DNA from: CAXRDE01 sp964229355
GTDB lineage: Bacteria > Cyanobacteriota > Sericytochromatia > UBA7694
DNA length: 21,872 nt
Direction: 5' to 3'
Assembly: GCA_964229355.1 (NCBI GenBank)
Contig: CAXRDE010000015.1
Span: forward strand, 1-21,872
Part shown: one piece after another, positions 1 to 7,206 of the stretch
Numbering within the stretch: position 1 is the first letter of the stretch
Layout: each line of letters opens with the position of its first letter
Notes under the pieces: generated by a model
The model's database searches: none
What the model was told of the DNA's origin: nothing
The model's input: only the letters and a program-made list of their open reading frames with translations
Translations under genes and position numbers: made by a program

Positions 1-26
1 TATGTTTTGCGGTACCATAGTTCTCC

Positions 27-70
27 AGAGAGCCCTGTCAGATTCGTGTTTGTGGGGGCTCTCTTTTTCT
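27..70 (+). terminator. Rho-independent terminator upstream of tnpB
   Basis: A nine-base-pair perfect stem, AGAGAGCCC (27-35) with GGGCTCTCT (56-64), is followed by a run of T. It reads on the + strand and probably ends the operon lying left of the window, where packaging or portal genes would be expected by synteny with Mu. Bases 71-191 hold no gene that I can support. Confidence 0.8.
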
Positions 71-191
71 ATGGCTTCTTGTCTGCCAAAAGTGTCTACT
101 TTTTTCTGACGCTTTCGTCTAACTTAGCATTGTCGCTGACATCAAATGGCTTTGCGACTCCTGAAAGAACTGGAAAGGTGGGCGGCGTAAG

Positions 192-1445
192 ATGTTGAAA
201 GCGTACAAAGTCAGAATCTATCCAAATCAAGGCCAAATTGAGCTGATGGAAAAGCATTTTGGCTGTGTGCGCCACGTCTACAATTGGGGCTTGGAACTCA
301 AGAAAAAACACCACGAAGAAACCGGCAAGAGCCTATCCAGAGCAAATGTGCAAAGCCTGATGGTGCAAAGTAAAAAGCAAGATAAGTCCTGGCTGAAAGA
401 GGTCAATAGCCAAAGCCTACTGGCTTCGCTTCTGAATCTGGATACAGCCTTTCAGAATTTCTTCAAGGGCTTGGCCAAGTTCCCCCGGTTCAAAAGCAAG
501 TACGAATCCACCCAGAGCTTTCAATGCCCTCAGCATGTCAAGGTAGACTTTGAGACTAAGCGCCTCTACTTGCCCAAGTTCGCTGACGGCATCAAAGCCA
601 AGTTCCACCAACATTTTGAGGGCAAGATCAAGACCGTTACCATCAAGCGCAGGCCCAGCGGCAAGTACTACGCCAGTATTTTGGTGGAGCAGGAAGCCCC
701 GGACGTCAAAGCGGTTCCCATTACCAAAGAACAAACCCTTGGCCTTGACCTGGGCTTGACTCATTTCCTGATTGATTCAGAGGGTGAGAAAGTAAATAAC
801 CCGCGCTTTCTCAAGCGGTCACTGAACAAGCTGGAAGTTGCTCAAAAGATCCTGGCCCGTAAAGCCAAGGGCTCAAAAAACCGTCAGAAGCAAAAGAAAA
901 AAGTCGCCACCATTCACGAAAAGGTTGCCAATACTCGCTTAGATTTTCTACACAAAGTGAGCGCAAGACTGGTGTTCAAAAACCACGCCACCAGCTTCGC
1001 GCTTGAGGATCTGAACATCAAGGGGATGGTGAAAAACCGCAAGCTGGCCCGTGTCATCACTGATGTAAGCTGGGGTAAGTTCGTCGAACTGCTCAGATAC
1101 AAAAGCGTCTGGCATGGCAAACACGTCCTCAAGATTGGGCGCTTTGAGGCCAGCTCCAAGGTCTGCAATCCTTGTGGGCATAAGCTCGACACCCTGCCCC
1201 TGAGCATCAGGGTGTGGGATTGCCCGAACTGTAGCGCCGCGTTGGATAGAGACATCAATGCAGCCAAAAATATTAGAGACATAGCTTTAGCTGATGCGCT
1301 GGGTCACAGCGTTTGCGTAAAGAGTTCCCCTGAAGCGATATCAATCAGCGTTGGTGCTTCGGCGAAAGAGATCAACCGATCTGGGTCGCAAGAATCTCTG
1401 GCTGACCTTGTAGCGCAGCCAGAGGTGTGTTCACAAATCGTTTGA
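192..1445 (+). CDS. tnpB: TnpB, IS605/IS200-type RNA-guided DNA endonuclease (OrfB)
   Basis: A 417-residue TnpB. These proteins use an omega-RNA made from the element's right end to cut DNA matching the flanking guide, and they are ancestors of Cas12. The N-terminus (YKVRIYPN, residues 5-12) is typical of the helix-turn-helix region. The RuvC-like acidic residues all appear intact: D186 in GLDLGL, E272 in LEDLNI, D354 in DRDINAAKNI. The zinc-ribbon cysteines C325, C328, C344 and C347 are present. The length is normal and there is no frameshift. No tnpA (Y1 transposase) lies on either strand in the window, so it is a stand-alone tnpB, possibly mobilised in trans or retained by the phage. It sits between a terminator and the promoter of the head operon. 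ATG 192 fits the family N-terminus, although its ribosome binding site is weak. Confidence 0.95.
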   Translation: MLKAYKVRIYPNQGQIELMEKHFGCVRHVYNWGLELKKKHHEETGKSLSRANVQSLMVQSKKQDKSWLKEVNSQSLLASLLNLDTAFQNFFKGLAKFPRFKSKYESTQSFQCPQHVKVDFETKRLYLPKFADGIKAKFHQHFEGKIKTVTIKRRPSGKYYASILVEQEAPDVKAVPITKEQTLGLDLGLTHFLIDSEGEKVNNPRFLKRSLNKLEVAQKILARKAKGSKNRQKQKKKVATIHEKVANTRLDFLHKVSARLVFKNHATSFALEDLNIKGMVKNRKLARVITDVSWGKFVELLRYKSVWHGKHVLKIGRFEASSKVCNPCGHKLDTLPLSIRVWDCPNCSAALDRDINAAKNIRDIALADALGHSVCVKSSPEAISISVGASAKEINRSGSQESLADLVAQPEVCSQIV

Positions 1446-1525
1446 GGATTTTTTAAGTGTCTTGGGTCACACCACACAACAAAGATGATCAGAAGCCCCC
1501 TTAACGGGCTTCTTTTATTTTTCAC
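1300..1525 (+). other. Possible TnpB right end and omega-RNA region
   Basis: In IS605-type elements the omega-RNA covers the 3' end of tnpB and the right end of the element, and its guide is the DNA just outside. Here the stretch after the tnpB stop ends in a hairpin (1491-1513) followed by TTTTTCAC (1518-1525). Right ends in this family are often a hairpin followed by TTCAC. If this is the end, the guide would start near 1526, inside the late promoter element. The boundaries are guesses, because no left end or target copy is visible. Confidence 0.25.
1491..1518 (+). terminator. Hairpin with T-rich tail after tnpB
   Basis: AGAAGCCC (1491-1498) pairs with GGGCTTCT (1506-1513), with loop CCTTAAC (1499-1505), followed by a T-rich tail. 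It works as a rho-independent terminator for tnpB. It could equally be the subterminal hairpin of the insertion element's right end, and the two readings are not exclusive. Confidence 0.7.
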
Positions 1526-1531
1526 CTGATT

Positions 1532-1575
1532 GGACACATGTCCTTGCGACAGCAGAGCCCCTTGCAACTTAAGCT
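1532..1575 (+). promoter_or_regulatory. Putative activated phage late promoter, copy A (before head operon)
   Basis: An operator-like block GGACACATGTCCTTGCGACA (1532-1551) is followed after 15 bases by ACTTAAGCTAAGGG (1567-1580), whose TAAGCT (1570-1575) can serve as the -10 box. Copies B, C and D at 13022-13170 share the conserved GGACA, GTC and CGACA blocks and nearly the same spacing to a -10-like box. There is no good -35 box, and the block would lie about -50 to -31, where Mor and C proteins bind in phage Mu. The following gene is the protease, as at Mu PI. The activator is not in the window. Confidence 0.6.
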
Positions 1576-1581
1576 AAGGGC

Positions 1582-2613
1582 ATGTCAAGTTCATTTTCTA
1601 TTCAAACCCCACGCCGTGAAGCAACCCGATTGCGCCCAGTGTGGATTCACTCTCTTGCTGCAGGGACATGGCCTGGTCAATCGGGCACTGTCACTATTAC
1701 CCCTGAACATATTCAGGAGATTGCAGACACATATAGCCCCGAAACCCACGAATCTCCCGCTGTCCTGGGGCATCCCAAGACAGATGACCCCGCCTATGGT
1801 TGGGTGCGTTCTTTAGAGGTGCGTGAAGACGGCTTATGGGTGAATGCAGACGTTGTTGCCGAGTTGGCGGAAATGATTGACCGCCAGCAATACAAAAAAG
1901 TCTCTGTCTCACTTTACCCTCCAGGCGCGCTTGCAAACCCAACCCCCGGCAAATTCTATCTCAAGCACCTCGGGTTTTTGGGAGCACAAGCGCCAGCGGT
2001 AAAAGGGCTGAAACCCGTCAGCCTGAGTGAGCCTGACGCTGAACAAATTATCATTTTTTCTCAAAAGGAGAACCGTATGAACGAAGAAGAATTGGCCGCA
2101 AAGCAAAAAGAAATTGAGTTGGCCGAGGGCAATTTGGCCACTGAACGGGCCGAAATTGAAGCCGAAAAAAAGCGGATTGCTGAACGCCAGGCGGCGTTGC
2201 GCAAGACCGAACTGGAAGGCATGTTAGACACCCATGTCAACGCAGGCCGTATTTTGCCCCGTCAAAAACCGGTGCTACTCGCCCTGGCTACTAGCCTGGA
2301 TGGCGAAACCGAAACCATTTCGCTTAGCGAAGGTTCTCCCAAAGAGACCTTGCTCAAGCACCTGGATGGGTTTCTGGCAGAACTGCCTGCCCAGGTGGAT
2401 TTGTCCGAGCGCTCGGCACCAACTGTTGTGCCTGGTGTTGCCAAACCACAGCCCGCCTCAGTTGACTTAGCCCTGCCCGATGGCCACGAGGTCGACCCTG
2501 ACGGCCTGGCCCTGGACAAACGCGCAATGGACATCATGGGGTCAAACAATGCCCTGACCTACTTGGAAGCCGTTAAGCAGGCGAAAAAAGAACTTAGCAA
2601 AGGAGCTGTCTAA
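1582..2613 (+). CDS. Mu gpI-like prohead protease with C-terminal scaffold
   Basis: 343 residues. In Mu-like phages the full-length product of this gene is the head maturation protease and its C-terminal part is the scaffold. The N-terminal 150 residues match the family pattern (WIHSLAAGTW at 21-30, then an acidic and aromatic stretch). H64 in VLGHPKTD and S108 or S110 in KKVSVSLYP are the likely His and Ser of the catalytic site, by position rather than by proof. Residues 166-210 are a charged coiled coil, as expected of a scaffold. ATG 1582 has no proper ribosome binding site and lies about seven bases after a -10-like box, so translation may be leaderless. The gene ends in a TAATG junction with the decoration gene. 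The protease call is based on synteny and local motifs. Confidence 0.85.
   Translation: MSSSFSIQTPRREATRLRPVWIHSLAAGTWPGQSGTVTITPEHIQEIADTYSPETHESPAVLGHPKTDDPAYGWVRSLEVREDGLWVNADVVAELAEMIDRQQYKKVSVSLYPPGALANPTPGKFYLKHLGFLGAQAPAVKGLKPVSLSEPDAEQIIIFSQKENRMNEEELAAKQKEIELAEGNLATERAEIEAEKKRIAERQAALRKTELEGMLDTHVNAGRILPRQKPVLLALATSLDGETETISLSEGSPKETLLKHLDGFLAELPAQVDLSERSAPTVVPGVAKPQPASVDLALPDGHEVDPDGLALDKRAMDIMGSNNALTYLEAVKQAKKELSKGAV
2077..2613 (+). CDS. Nested head scaffold protein (internal in-frame start of the protease gene)
   Basis: Inside the protease gene, ATG 2077 is in frame (residue 166) and is preceded by AAAAGGAG seven bases upstream, a far better ribosome binding site than that of the protease itself. 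Starting here gives a 178-residue protein that begins with a charged, Glu/Lys-rich coiled coil (MNEEELAAKQKEIELAEGN) and lacks the protease domain. Mu has the same arrangement: gene I encodes the protease and its internal start gives scaffold gpZ. The separate internal start lets the phage make much more scaffold than protease. The evidence is the start site and the synteny. Confidence 0.75.
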   Translation: MNEEELAAKQKEIELAEGNLATERAEIEAEKKRIAERQAALRKTELEGMLDTHVNAGRILPRQKPVLLALATSLDGETETISLSEGSPKETLLKHLDGFLAELPAQVDLSERSAPTVVPGVAKPQPASVDLALPDGHEVDPDGLALDKRAMDIMGSNNALTYLEAVKQAKKELSKGAV

Positions 2614-2945
2614 TGCAATCTGTAAGCCTTTTTAACCACACAGTAACAGCCGCTGAAGACCTGACCGCTTGTCGGTTTGTAACCCACACCGGTGCTGTGC
2701 CTGGCGCAGGTGCAAACACCCTTGGTATCGCGTTGTCAGATACCGAAACCGGCGATGATTGCCCTGTAGCTGTAATCGGTTCTGCGGTAATTGAAGCCTC
2801 AGAAGCCATTGCCCTGGGCGCTGCCGTTGAAACCACCGCCGATGGACGCGCCGCTGTTTTAGACACTGGCAAACCCGTTGCCCGCTTGCTGCAAGCCGCC
2901 ACTGGTGCAGGCAGCAAAGTTGAAGCCCTTTTACTACCGAATTAA
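2613..2945 (+). CDS. Head decoration protein, DUF2190-like
   Basis: 110 residues, rich in Ala, Val and Thr, with the alternating pattern of a beta-rich small capsid-binding protein (TACRFVTHTGAVPGAGANTL, then GIALSDTETGDDCPVAVIGS). DUF2190 proteins are found between protease/scaffold and major capsid genes in many phages and are thought to decorate or cement the head. The ATG at 2613 shares its A with the stop of the previous gene and has AAGGAG upstream (2600-2605). The call rests on position, size and sequence style. Confidence 0.75.
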   Translation: MQSVSLFNHTVTAAEDLTACRFVTHTGAVPGAGANTLGIALSDTETGDDCPVAVIGSAVIEASEAIALGAAVETTADGRAAVLDTGKPVARLLQAATGAGSKVEALLLPN

Positions 2946-2958
2946 GGAGAAATGAACC

Positions 2959-3891
2959 ATGGGCATGATGAATGCTAAACAGTCCCGATTGATTAACCCA
3001 GTCCTCACCAGAGTTGCGAGAGGCTATAAACACCCCAAAAGTGTTGGGCACCTTTTGTTCCCCGATGTGCCGGTGCCCTTTCGCGGCGGTCAAATTGTGC
3101 AATTTGGTAAGGAAAGCTTTAAGCGCTACAAAACACGCCTGGCTGAAGGCGGTACACGCAAGAGCGTAACGTTTGGTTACGACGGCGACCCCTATAAGCT
3201 CCACAAGCACGCACTAGATGCTCAGGTTACCGAAGCTCAATTGGAAGAGTCTGCGGCTGCTGGAGTAGATATTGAAGTCATTGCGGTTCAGGGTGTCCAG
3301 GACATTATTGCCCTGGATCTTGAAATTGAAAAAGCAGCCATTGCACGTAACGAAAGCAACTATGAGACCTCTCATAAAACCACGCTGTCGGGCACTTCTC
3401 AATGGAGTGACCCGACGTCAACGCCGAAAACGCAAATCAAGGCTGCTCGCGCGGCAATCCGTGCAGCAACAGGGTTTTACCCCAACGTTGCTATTCTGGG
3501 CGCACAGGTCTTTGAAGCTCTGGATGAGCATCCAGCCATCATGGAACGAACCAAATACACGTCCAGTGACTCTGTAACTGAAGAGATGCTGGCCAAGCTC
3601 TGGCAAATCGAGCAGGTCGCTTCAGCCCCTGCTGTTTACGTGGATGAAAACGGCGACTTTGTGGATGTCTGGGGCAAGGATGTCATTCTGGCCTATGTCA
3701 ATCTATCGACGCTTAAAGACCGTGGTAGCCCGAGTTATGGCTACAACTACCAACTCCAGGGCCGTCCTGTCGTCAAAAAATCTTACTTCGATCCCAAAAC
3801 AGATTCACACATGCATCCGTATGAAGACATCTGCGCTGCTGTCCTGGCTGCACCCGGTGCAGGCTATCTCATTAGAAATGCCGTGGCATAG
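2959..3891 (+). CDS. Major capsid protein
   Basis: 310 residues, the expected size for the major head subunit of a Mu-like head module, in the expected place directly after the decoration gene. Features typical of these capsid proteins are visible: an N-terminal arm (NPVLTRVARGYKHPKSVGHLLFPDVPV), a core with an AIRAATGFYPNVAILGAQVF segment for the helix and strand of the A-domain, and a C-terminal stretch that includes VWGKDVILAYVN and a glycine-rich end. It assembles into the icosahedral shell around the scaffold. AAGGAG at 2944-2949 lies nine bases before ATG 2959, and ATG 2968 is a less likely alternative. I infer an HK97-type fold from the family only. Confidence 0.85.
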   Translation: MGMMNAKQSRLINPVLTRVARGYKHPKSVGHLLFPDVPVPFRGGQIVQFGKESFKRYKTRLAEGGTRKSVTFGYDGDPYKLHKHALDAQVTEAQLEESAAAGVDIEVIAVQGVQDIIALDLEIEKAAIARNESNYETSHKTTLSGTSQWSDPTSTPKTQIKAARAAIRAATGFYPNVAILGAQVFEALDEHPAIMERTKYTSSDSVTEEMLAKLWQIEQVASAPAVYVDENGDFVDVWGKDVILAYVNLSTLKDRGSPSYGYNYQLQGRPVVKKSYFDPKTDSHMHPYEDICAAVLAAPGAGYLIRNAVA

Positions 3892-3901
3892 GAGGGAGCC
3901 C

Positions 3902-4057
3902 ATGAAAATTGAAGTCATTATCGAAACTTTGGAGCATGATGGCGAGCGGGTTCCTGTGGGCACAATCCTTGATGTGCCCGCTGCCAGCGCTCAGGCCCTT
4001 ATTGATGTGGGGGCAGCGCAAAAAGCGACCAAGAAAGCAGCCAAGGCTGACGCATGA
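3902..4057 (+). CDS. Small phage protein with Ala/Lys-rich tail (unknown function)
   Basis: 51 residues. A strong AGGAGGG ribosome binding site at 3891-3897 precedes ATG 3902, and the stop overlaps the next start (ATGATG at 4054). The first 40 residues look like a small beta-alpha unit (VPVGTILDVPAASAQALI), and the last ten are Lys/Ala rich (KATKKAAKADA). Small genes of this kind occur between capsid and gp36-type connector genes in Mu-like phages, and their role is not known to me. The gene at 4953 has a similar layout. Spacing, ribosome binding site and overlap make it a real gene. Confidence 0.7.
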   Translation: MKIEVIIETLEHDGERVPVGTILDVPAASAQALIDVGAAQKATKKAAKADA

Positions 4058-4470
4058 TGTACGCCACCGTAGAGGATTTCCTGGCTTCTGTTCCCAATCA
4101 TCTCGTCATCGAGTTGGCCGGGAATATGGAGACCCAGGAGATCAATGAAAACGAAATTGAGACGTATCTGGTAGATGCAAGCTCAACGATTGATGGGTAC
4201 GTGGGAAGTCGCTATGACCTGCCACTACCCACCGCCCCGGCGGCACTCAAAGGCCGTTGCATAGACATCGCGTTGTATAACATGCAGCGCCTGCGCGCTA
4301 CCGGAGATATTGAGGACTCACGAGAGCGTTACCTTGATGCCATCTCGTTCCTCAAAGACCTCATTAAAGGCATTGTGTCCCTGGGACTTCCCCAGGAAAA
4401 CACACCGCCACCTAATCCAGGTCCGCGCTTTCGCCCTGGTTCATCGATCATGAAAGGATTGAGCTACTGA
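4054..4470 (+). CDS. Mu gp36-like head-tail connector protein (DUF1320)
   Basis: 138 residues. The N-terminus (MYATVEDFLASVPNHLVIEL) and the following helix with AYxxxAS-like VDASSTIDGYVGSRYDLPL match the Mu gp36/DUF1320 family: a short alpha-helical protein, with a conserved YVGSRYDLPL segment, thought to sit at the head-tail joint. The C-terminus is proline rich. It overlaps the previous gene (ATGATG) and the next one (TGATG at 4468-4472), so translation is likely coupled. ATG 4057 is an alternative start that removes only one residue. Confidence 0.85.
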   Translation: MMYATVEDFLASVPNHLVIELAGNMETQEINENEIETYLVDASSTIDGYVGSRYDLPLPTAPAALKGRCIDIALYNMQRLRATGDIEDSRERYLDAISFLKDLIKGIVSLGLPQENTPPPNPGPRFRPGSSIMKGLSY

Positions 4471-4952
4471 TGTCATGGCTAAAGGCCAATGAAACGGACA
4501 TTATTGACCGTTTAAAGGGCGTTATAACCACCGTTCCTGTCAAAGCGTTGCCCGAGAAAAGCTTTAAATTCATTCATCCCCAGGGCACTGTCCTGGTGAT
4601 GTTTGTGGGCATGGGTGTTGGTGAGAAAATTGGCCCCATGGCACAAGGGGTTTCGCTGAAATACGAAGTGGCTATTTTGTCCAGGTCATTGCATAGCCAG
4701 TCCGGTTTGTACCCCTTGATTGAAAGCACTCTGGGTGCTCTGCTTGGGTTTAAACCCAGTCACGGCACGACACCGCTCTCCCTTGAACGCGCCCAATCCG
4801 CAGATCTTGATGACAGCGCATGGGGCTTCTCAATGACCTTTTCTACCGACAGTGTGCTGGTGCCATGCCTGGACAACGATCCAGAAGCGGACGCGCCGCC
4901 CATGACGAACATATCTTTTGCCAATTGTGGCCACGAATGCGAGGACTGTTAA
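4470..4952 (+). CDS. Mu gp37-like protein (DUF1834), tail terminator/completion candidate
   Basis: 160 residues. The start (ETDIIDRLKG at residues 7-16) and the following beta-rich region (TVLVMFVGMGVG, then KYEVAILSRSLHSQSGLYPLI) match Mu gp37/DUF1834 proteins, which follow gp36 in Mu-like phages and belong to the head-tail joining or tail completion set. The ATG overlaps the previous stop. The C-terminus is unusual: it ends in C153-G-H155-E-C157-E-D-C160, a compact set of possible metal ligands that I do not associate with this family. The gene ends one base before the next start. Confidence 0.8.
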   Translation: MSWLKANETDIIDRLKGVITTVPVKALPEKSFKFIHPQGTVLVMFVGMGVGEKIGPMAQGVSLKYEVAILSRSLHSQSGLYPLIESTLGALLGFKPSHGTTPLSLERAQSADLDDSAWGFSMTFSTDSVLVPCLDNDPEADAPPMTNISFANCGHECEDC

Positions 4953-5156
4953 ATGAAAAACTACACCTACTCAGGCCCACCCAGTGGGGTCAGCCTGGAC
5001 AACGGTCAAGATGTTTTGCTTTTTCCGGGTAAGGTCTATGCGCTACCCGAAAGCAACGCCTGGGTGCAAGCCCAGGTGAAGCTCACCCATCTGACCGAAG
5101 TCGCCCCCAAAGCGGCGGCCAAACCCGATAAAAAAACCACCAAGAAGGAGGGGTAA
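4953..5156 (+). CDS. Small phage protein between gp37-like and sheath genes (unknown function)
   Basis: 67 residues. Small proteins of this type (SGPPSGVSLDNGQDVLLFPG, then ALPESNAWVQAQVKL) are common just before the sheath gene in Mu-like phages, and I know of no established function. The last 20 residues are Ala/Lys rich, as in the 51-residue protein at 3902. ATG 4953 follows the stop of the previous gene directly, and the sheath gene begins three bases after its end. Confidence 0.7.
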   Translation: MKNYTYSGPPSGVSLDNGQDVLLFPGKVYALPESNAWVQAQVKLTHLTEVAPKAAAKPDKKTTKKEG

Positions 5157-5158
5157 CC

Positions 5159-6604
5159 ATGGCCCCAACGTATTTACACGGTGCTGAAGTCATCGAGATT
5201 TTAAACGGTCCTGTACCGATTCGCTTAGCTCGCACGGCGGTGATTGGTGTGGTGGGCACGGCTCCCACGGGGCCGGTGAACGTGCCTACAGTGCTTTACG
5301 GCGAAGACGATCATGCCCAATTTGGCCCCGAGTTAGAAGGGTTTACGATCCCTCAACTCTTAAAAGCAGTCCGTGACCACGGGGCAGGCACCGTCATTGC
5401 GATTAACGTGCTGGATCCCGCTGAGCACACCGACAACGTCACCGCCGAACCCGTCACCTTTAACGCCAATACAGGCAAAGCACAGCTGAGCCAGGGCGCG
5501 ATTTCAAACCTGGTCTTAAGCGATGGCGATGCCACCACGTATGTACTGGGTACAGATTATGTGATTGTCGATGCCGCCAGAGGCATCATTCAGCGTTTGC
5601 CTGGTGGAAGCATTCCGACTACACCGGGTACAGTGGCAGCCTTTAGTTTTGCCGATCCTTCAGCGGTGCTGGCCGCTGATATTATTGGCACAGTGGATGT
5701 CGCAGGTCAGCGCTCAGGTCTCCAGGCGTTGCGTAACACCTACGCTCTCTTTGGTTTAAAGGCCAAAATTTTGGCGGTGCCTGTGTACTCCACACAGAAC
5801 GCCATTCGTGCCGAAATGGACGTGCTCGCTCATGAGTTAAAAGCGATTGCCCTGGCCGATGCCCCTATTGGTACCACGCCTCAACAAGCGATTGAGGGCC
5901 GTGGCCCGGCGGGAGCCATTAACTTTAATACCAGCTCGGGTCGTATGGTGCTGCTTTACCCTCACCTCAAGGTTTATGATGCAGCTACCGACAGCGAACG
6001 CTTAGAGCCTTACAGCCAACGTATGGCCGCATTAATGTGCGCCAACGATTACGAGAACGGGTATTGGTTCTCACCCTCTAACCAGGAGATTAAAGGCATT
6101 GTCGGTGTGGAGCGCCCCATTACGGGTGGCTACAGTGAGCCTGATTCTGAAGCCAATGCACTGAATGAAAATGGTATTACCACTGTCATTAACGCCTTTG
6201 GTGCAGGCATTCGCTCCTGGGGCAACCGCACAGCCGCATGGCCCAGCGAAACCCACCCCATTAACTTTATTGCGGTGCGTCGCGTGGCTGATGTGGTCGA
6301 AGAATCTTTAACCATGGCTTCTGCCCGCTATGTAGATAAGCCAGGTGGTCAGGCTCAAATTGATGATGTGGTGGCCAGTGGCAACGCCTTCATGCGTGAC
6401 CTGATTCAGCGGGGTGCTATTTTAGATGGTCGCGTCTGGTTCGACGCCCAGAAAAACAGCGCTGCCCAAATGGCCCTGGGCAATTATGTCTATTGCTACG
6501 ACATCATGCCCCCCACGCCCCAGGAACGCATTACCTTCCTGGCTCACATTAACCAAAACTATCTGACCGAACTGGCTGAACGTATTGCCAGCTCAGCGAA
6601 TTAA
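5159..6604 (+). CDS. FI: Contractile tail sheath protein (P2 FI-like)
   Basis: 481 residues, somewhat longer than the P2 sheath FI (about 396). The N-terminus (HGAEVIEILNGPVPIRLART at residues 6-25, followed by VIGVVGTAPTGP) is the hallmark of P2-type sheath proteins. The C-terminal part contains the conserved RRVADVVEESL segment and ends with a helix (LAHINQNYLTELAERI). It polymerises around the tail tube and contracts during infection. AAGGAGG (5146-5152) precedes ATG 5159. The tube gene follows after 11 bases. I infer that the extra length lies in the middle (about residues 80-180), where sheath proteins commonly carry inserted surface domains. Confidence 0.95.
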   Translation: MAPTYLHGAEVIEILNGPVPIRLARTAVIGVVGTAPTGPVNVPTVLYGEDDHAQFGPELEGFTIPQLLKAVRDHGAGTVIAINVLDPAEHTDNVTAEPVTFNANTGKAQLSQGAISNLVLSDGDATTYVLGTDYVIVDAARGIIQRLPGGSIPTTPGTVAAFSFADPSAVLAADIIGTVDVAGQRSGLQALRNTYALFGLKAKILAVPVYSTQNAIRAEMDVLAHELKAIALADAPIGTTPQQAIEGRGPAGAINFNTSSGRMVLLYPHLKVYDAATDSERLEPYSQRMAALMCANDYENGYWFSPSNQEIKGIVGVERPITGGYSEPDSEANALNENGITTVINAFGAGIRSWGNRTAAWPSETHPINFIAVRRVADVVEESLTMASARYVDKPGGQAQIDDVVASGNAFMRDLIQRGAILDGRVWFDAQKNSAAQMALGNYVYCYDIMPPTPQERITFLAHINQNYLTELAERIASSAN

Positions 6605-6615
6605 GGAGTTAAACC

Positions 6616-7140
6616 ATGGCTGAAAAAATTTCAATCAACCGCCTGACCAATGCCAATGTATATGTCAACGGAAACAGTCTATTGGGCAAGGTGGATGAAA
6701 TCACCCTTCCTAGTGTCAAAAACAAGATGGTCGAACATAAGTCTTTGGGCATGGTTGGGGCATTAGAGTTCCCGTCAGGCATCGAAAAGCTTGAAGGTAA
6801 GATCAAGTGGAACAGTTTTTACGATGATGTTCTGCCCTTGATGGCAAACCCCTACACGACCTTGCAAATCCAGGTGCGGGCTTCGCTCGAATCATATGCT
6901 TCAGGCGGTCGGGTAAAAGAAGTGCCTGTGGTGGCTATTCTGACCATTATGCCAAAGTCGCTTCCTGGTGGCGCATTCAAACAAAACGACAACGTCGAAG
7001 CAGAAACCGACTACACGGCGAACTATTTTAAGCTCACCATAGGCTTTGTAGATGTTGTCGAAGTAGACGTGCTAGCAAACATCTACAAAGCCGGTGGTGT
7101 CGATGTTTTAGCAGATTACAGAACCCACATTGGGGGGTAG
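6616..7140 (+). CDS. FII: Major tail tube protein (P2 FII-like)
   Basis: 174 residues, close to the 172 of P2 FII. The N-terminal segment (ISINRLTNANVYVNGNSLLG), the central GMVGALEFPSGIEKLEGKIKW and the later YTANYFKLTIG match the tail tube family. It forms the inner tube inside the sheath, built of stacked hexameric rings. AAGGAG at 6603-6608 lies seven bases before ATG 6616. Order and spacing after the sheath gene are as in P2. Confidence 0.95.
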   Translation: MAEKISINRLTNANVYVNGNSLLGKVDEITLPSVKNKMVEHKSLGMVGALEFPSGIEKLEGKIKWNSFYDDVLPLMANPYTTLQIQVRASLESYASGGRVKEVPVVAILTIMPKSLPGGAFKQNDNVEAETDYTANYFKLTIGFVDVVEVDVLANIYKAGGVDVLADYRTHIGG

Positions 7141-7206
7141 GCCATGACGCTTATCCAGGCCGATAACGGCCAACTCATTGAATTTACAAAAGAAAAGGAA
7201 AACCCA

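Noticed and set aside
1..191. A 63-codon frame at 7-198 on the + strand, hydrophobic, before tnpB
   Set aside because: It runs through the terminator hairpin and into the tnpB start, has no ribosome binding site, and no recognisable function.
914..1282. Open frames on the - strand inside tnpB
   Set aside because: They are shadows of a clearly coding tnpB with intact motifs.
1538..1816. A 92-codon frame overlapping the protease start
   Set aside because: It overlaps the protease gene in another frame, begins inside the promoter element, and has no protein-like features.
4494..4510. Spacer at 20977-21008, reverse complemented, shares GACATTATTGAC with the gp37-like gene, suggesting self-targeting
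   Set aside because: Only 12 bases match; by a rough count about one such match is expected by chance between 23 spacers and this window. No longer match was seen.
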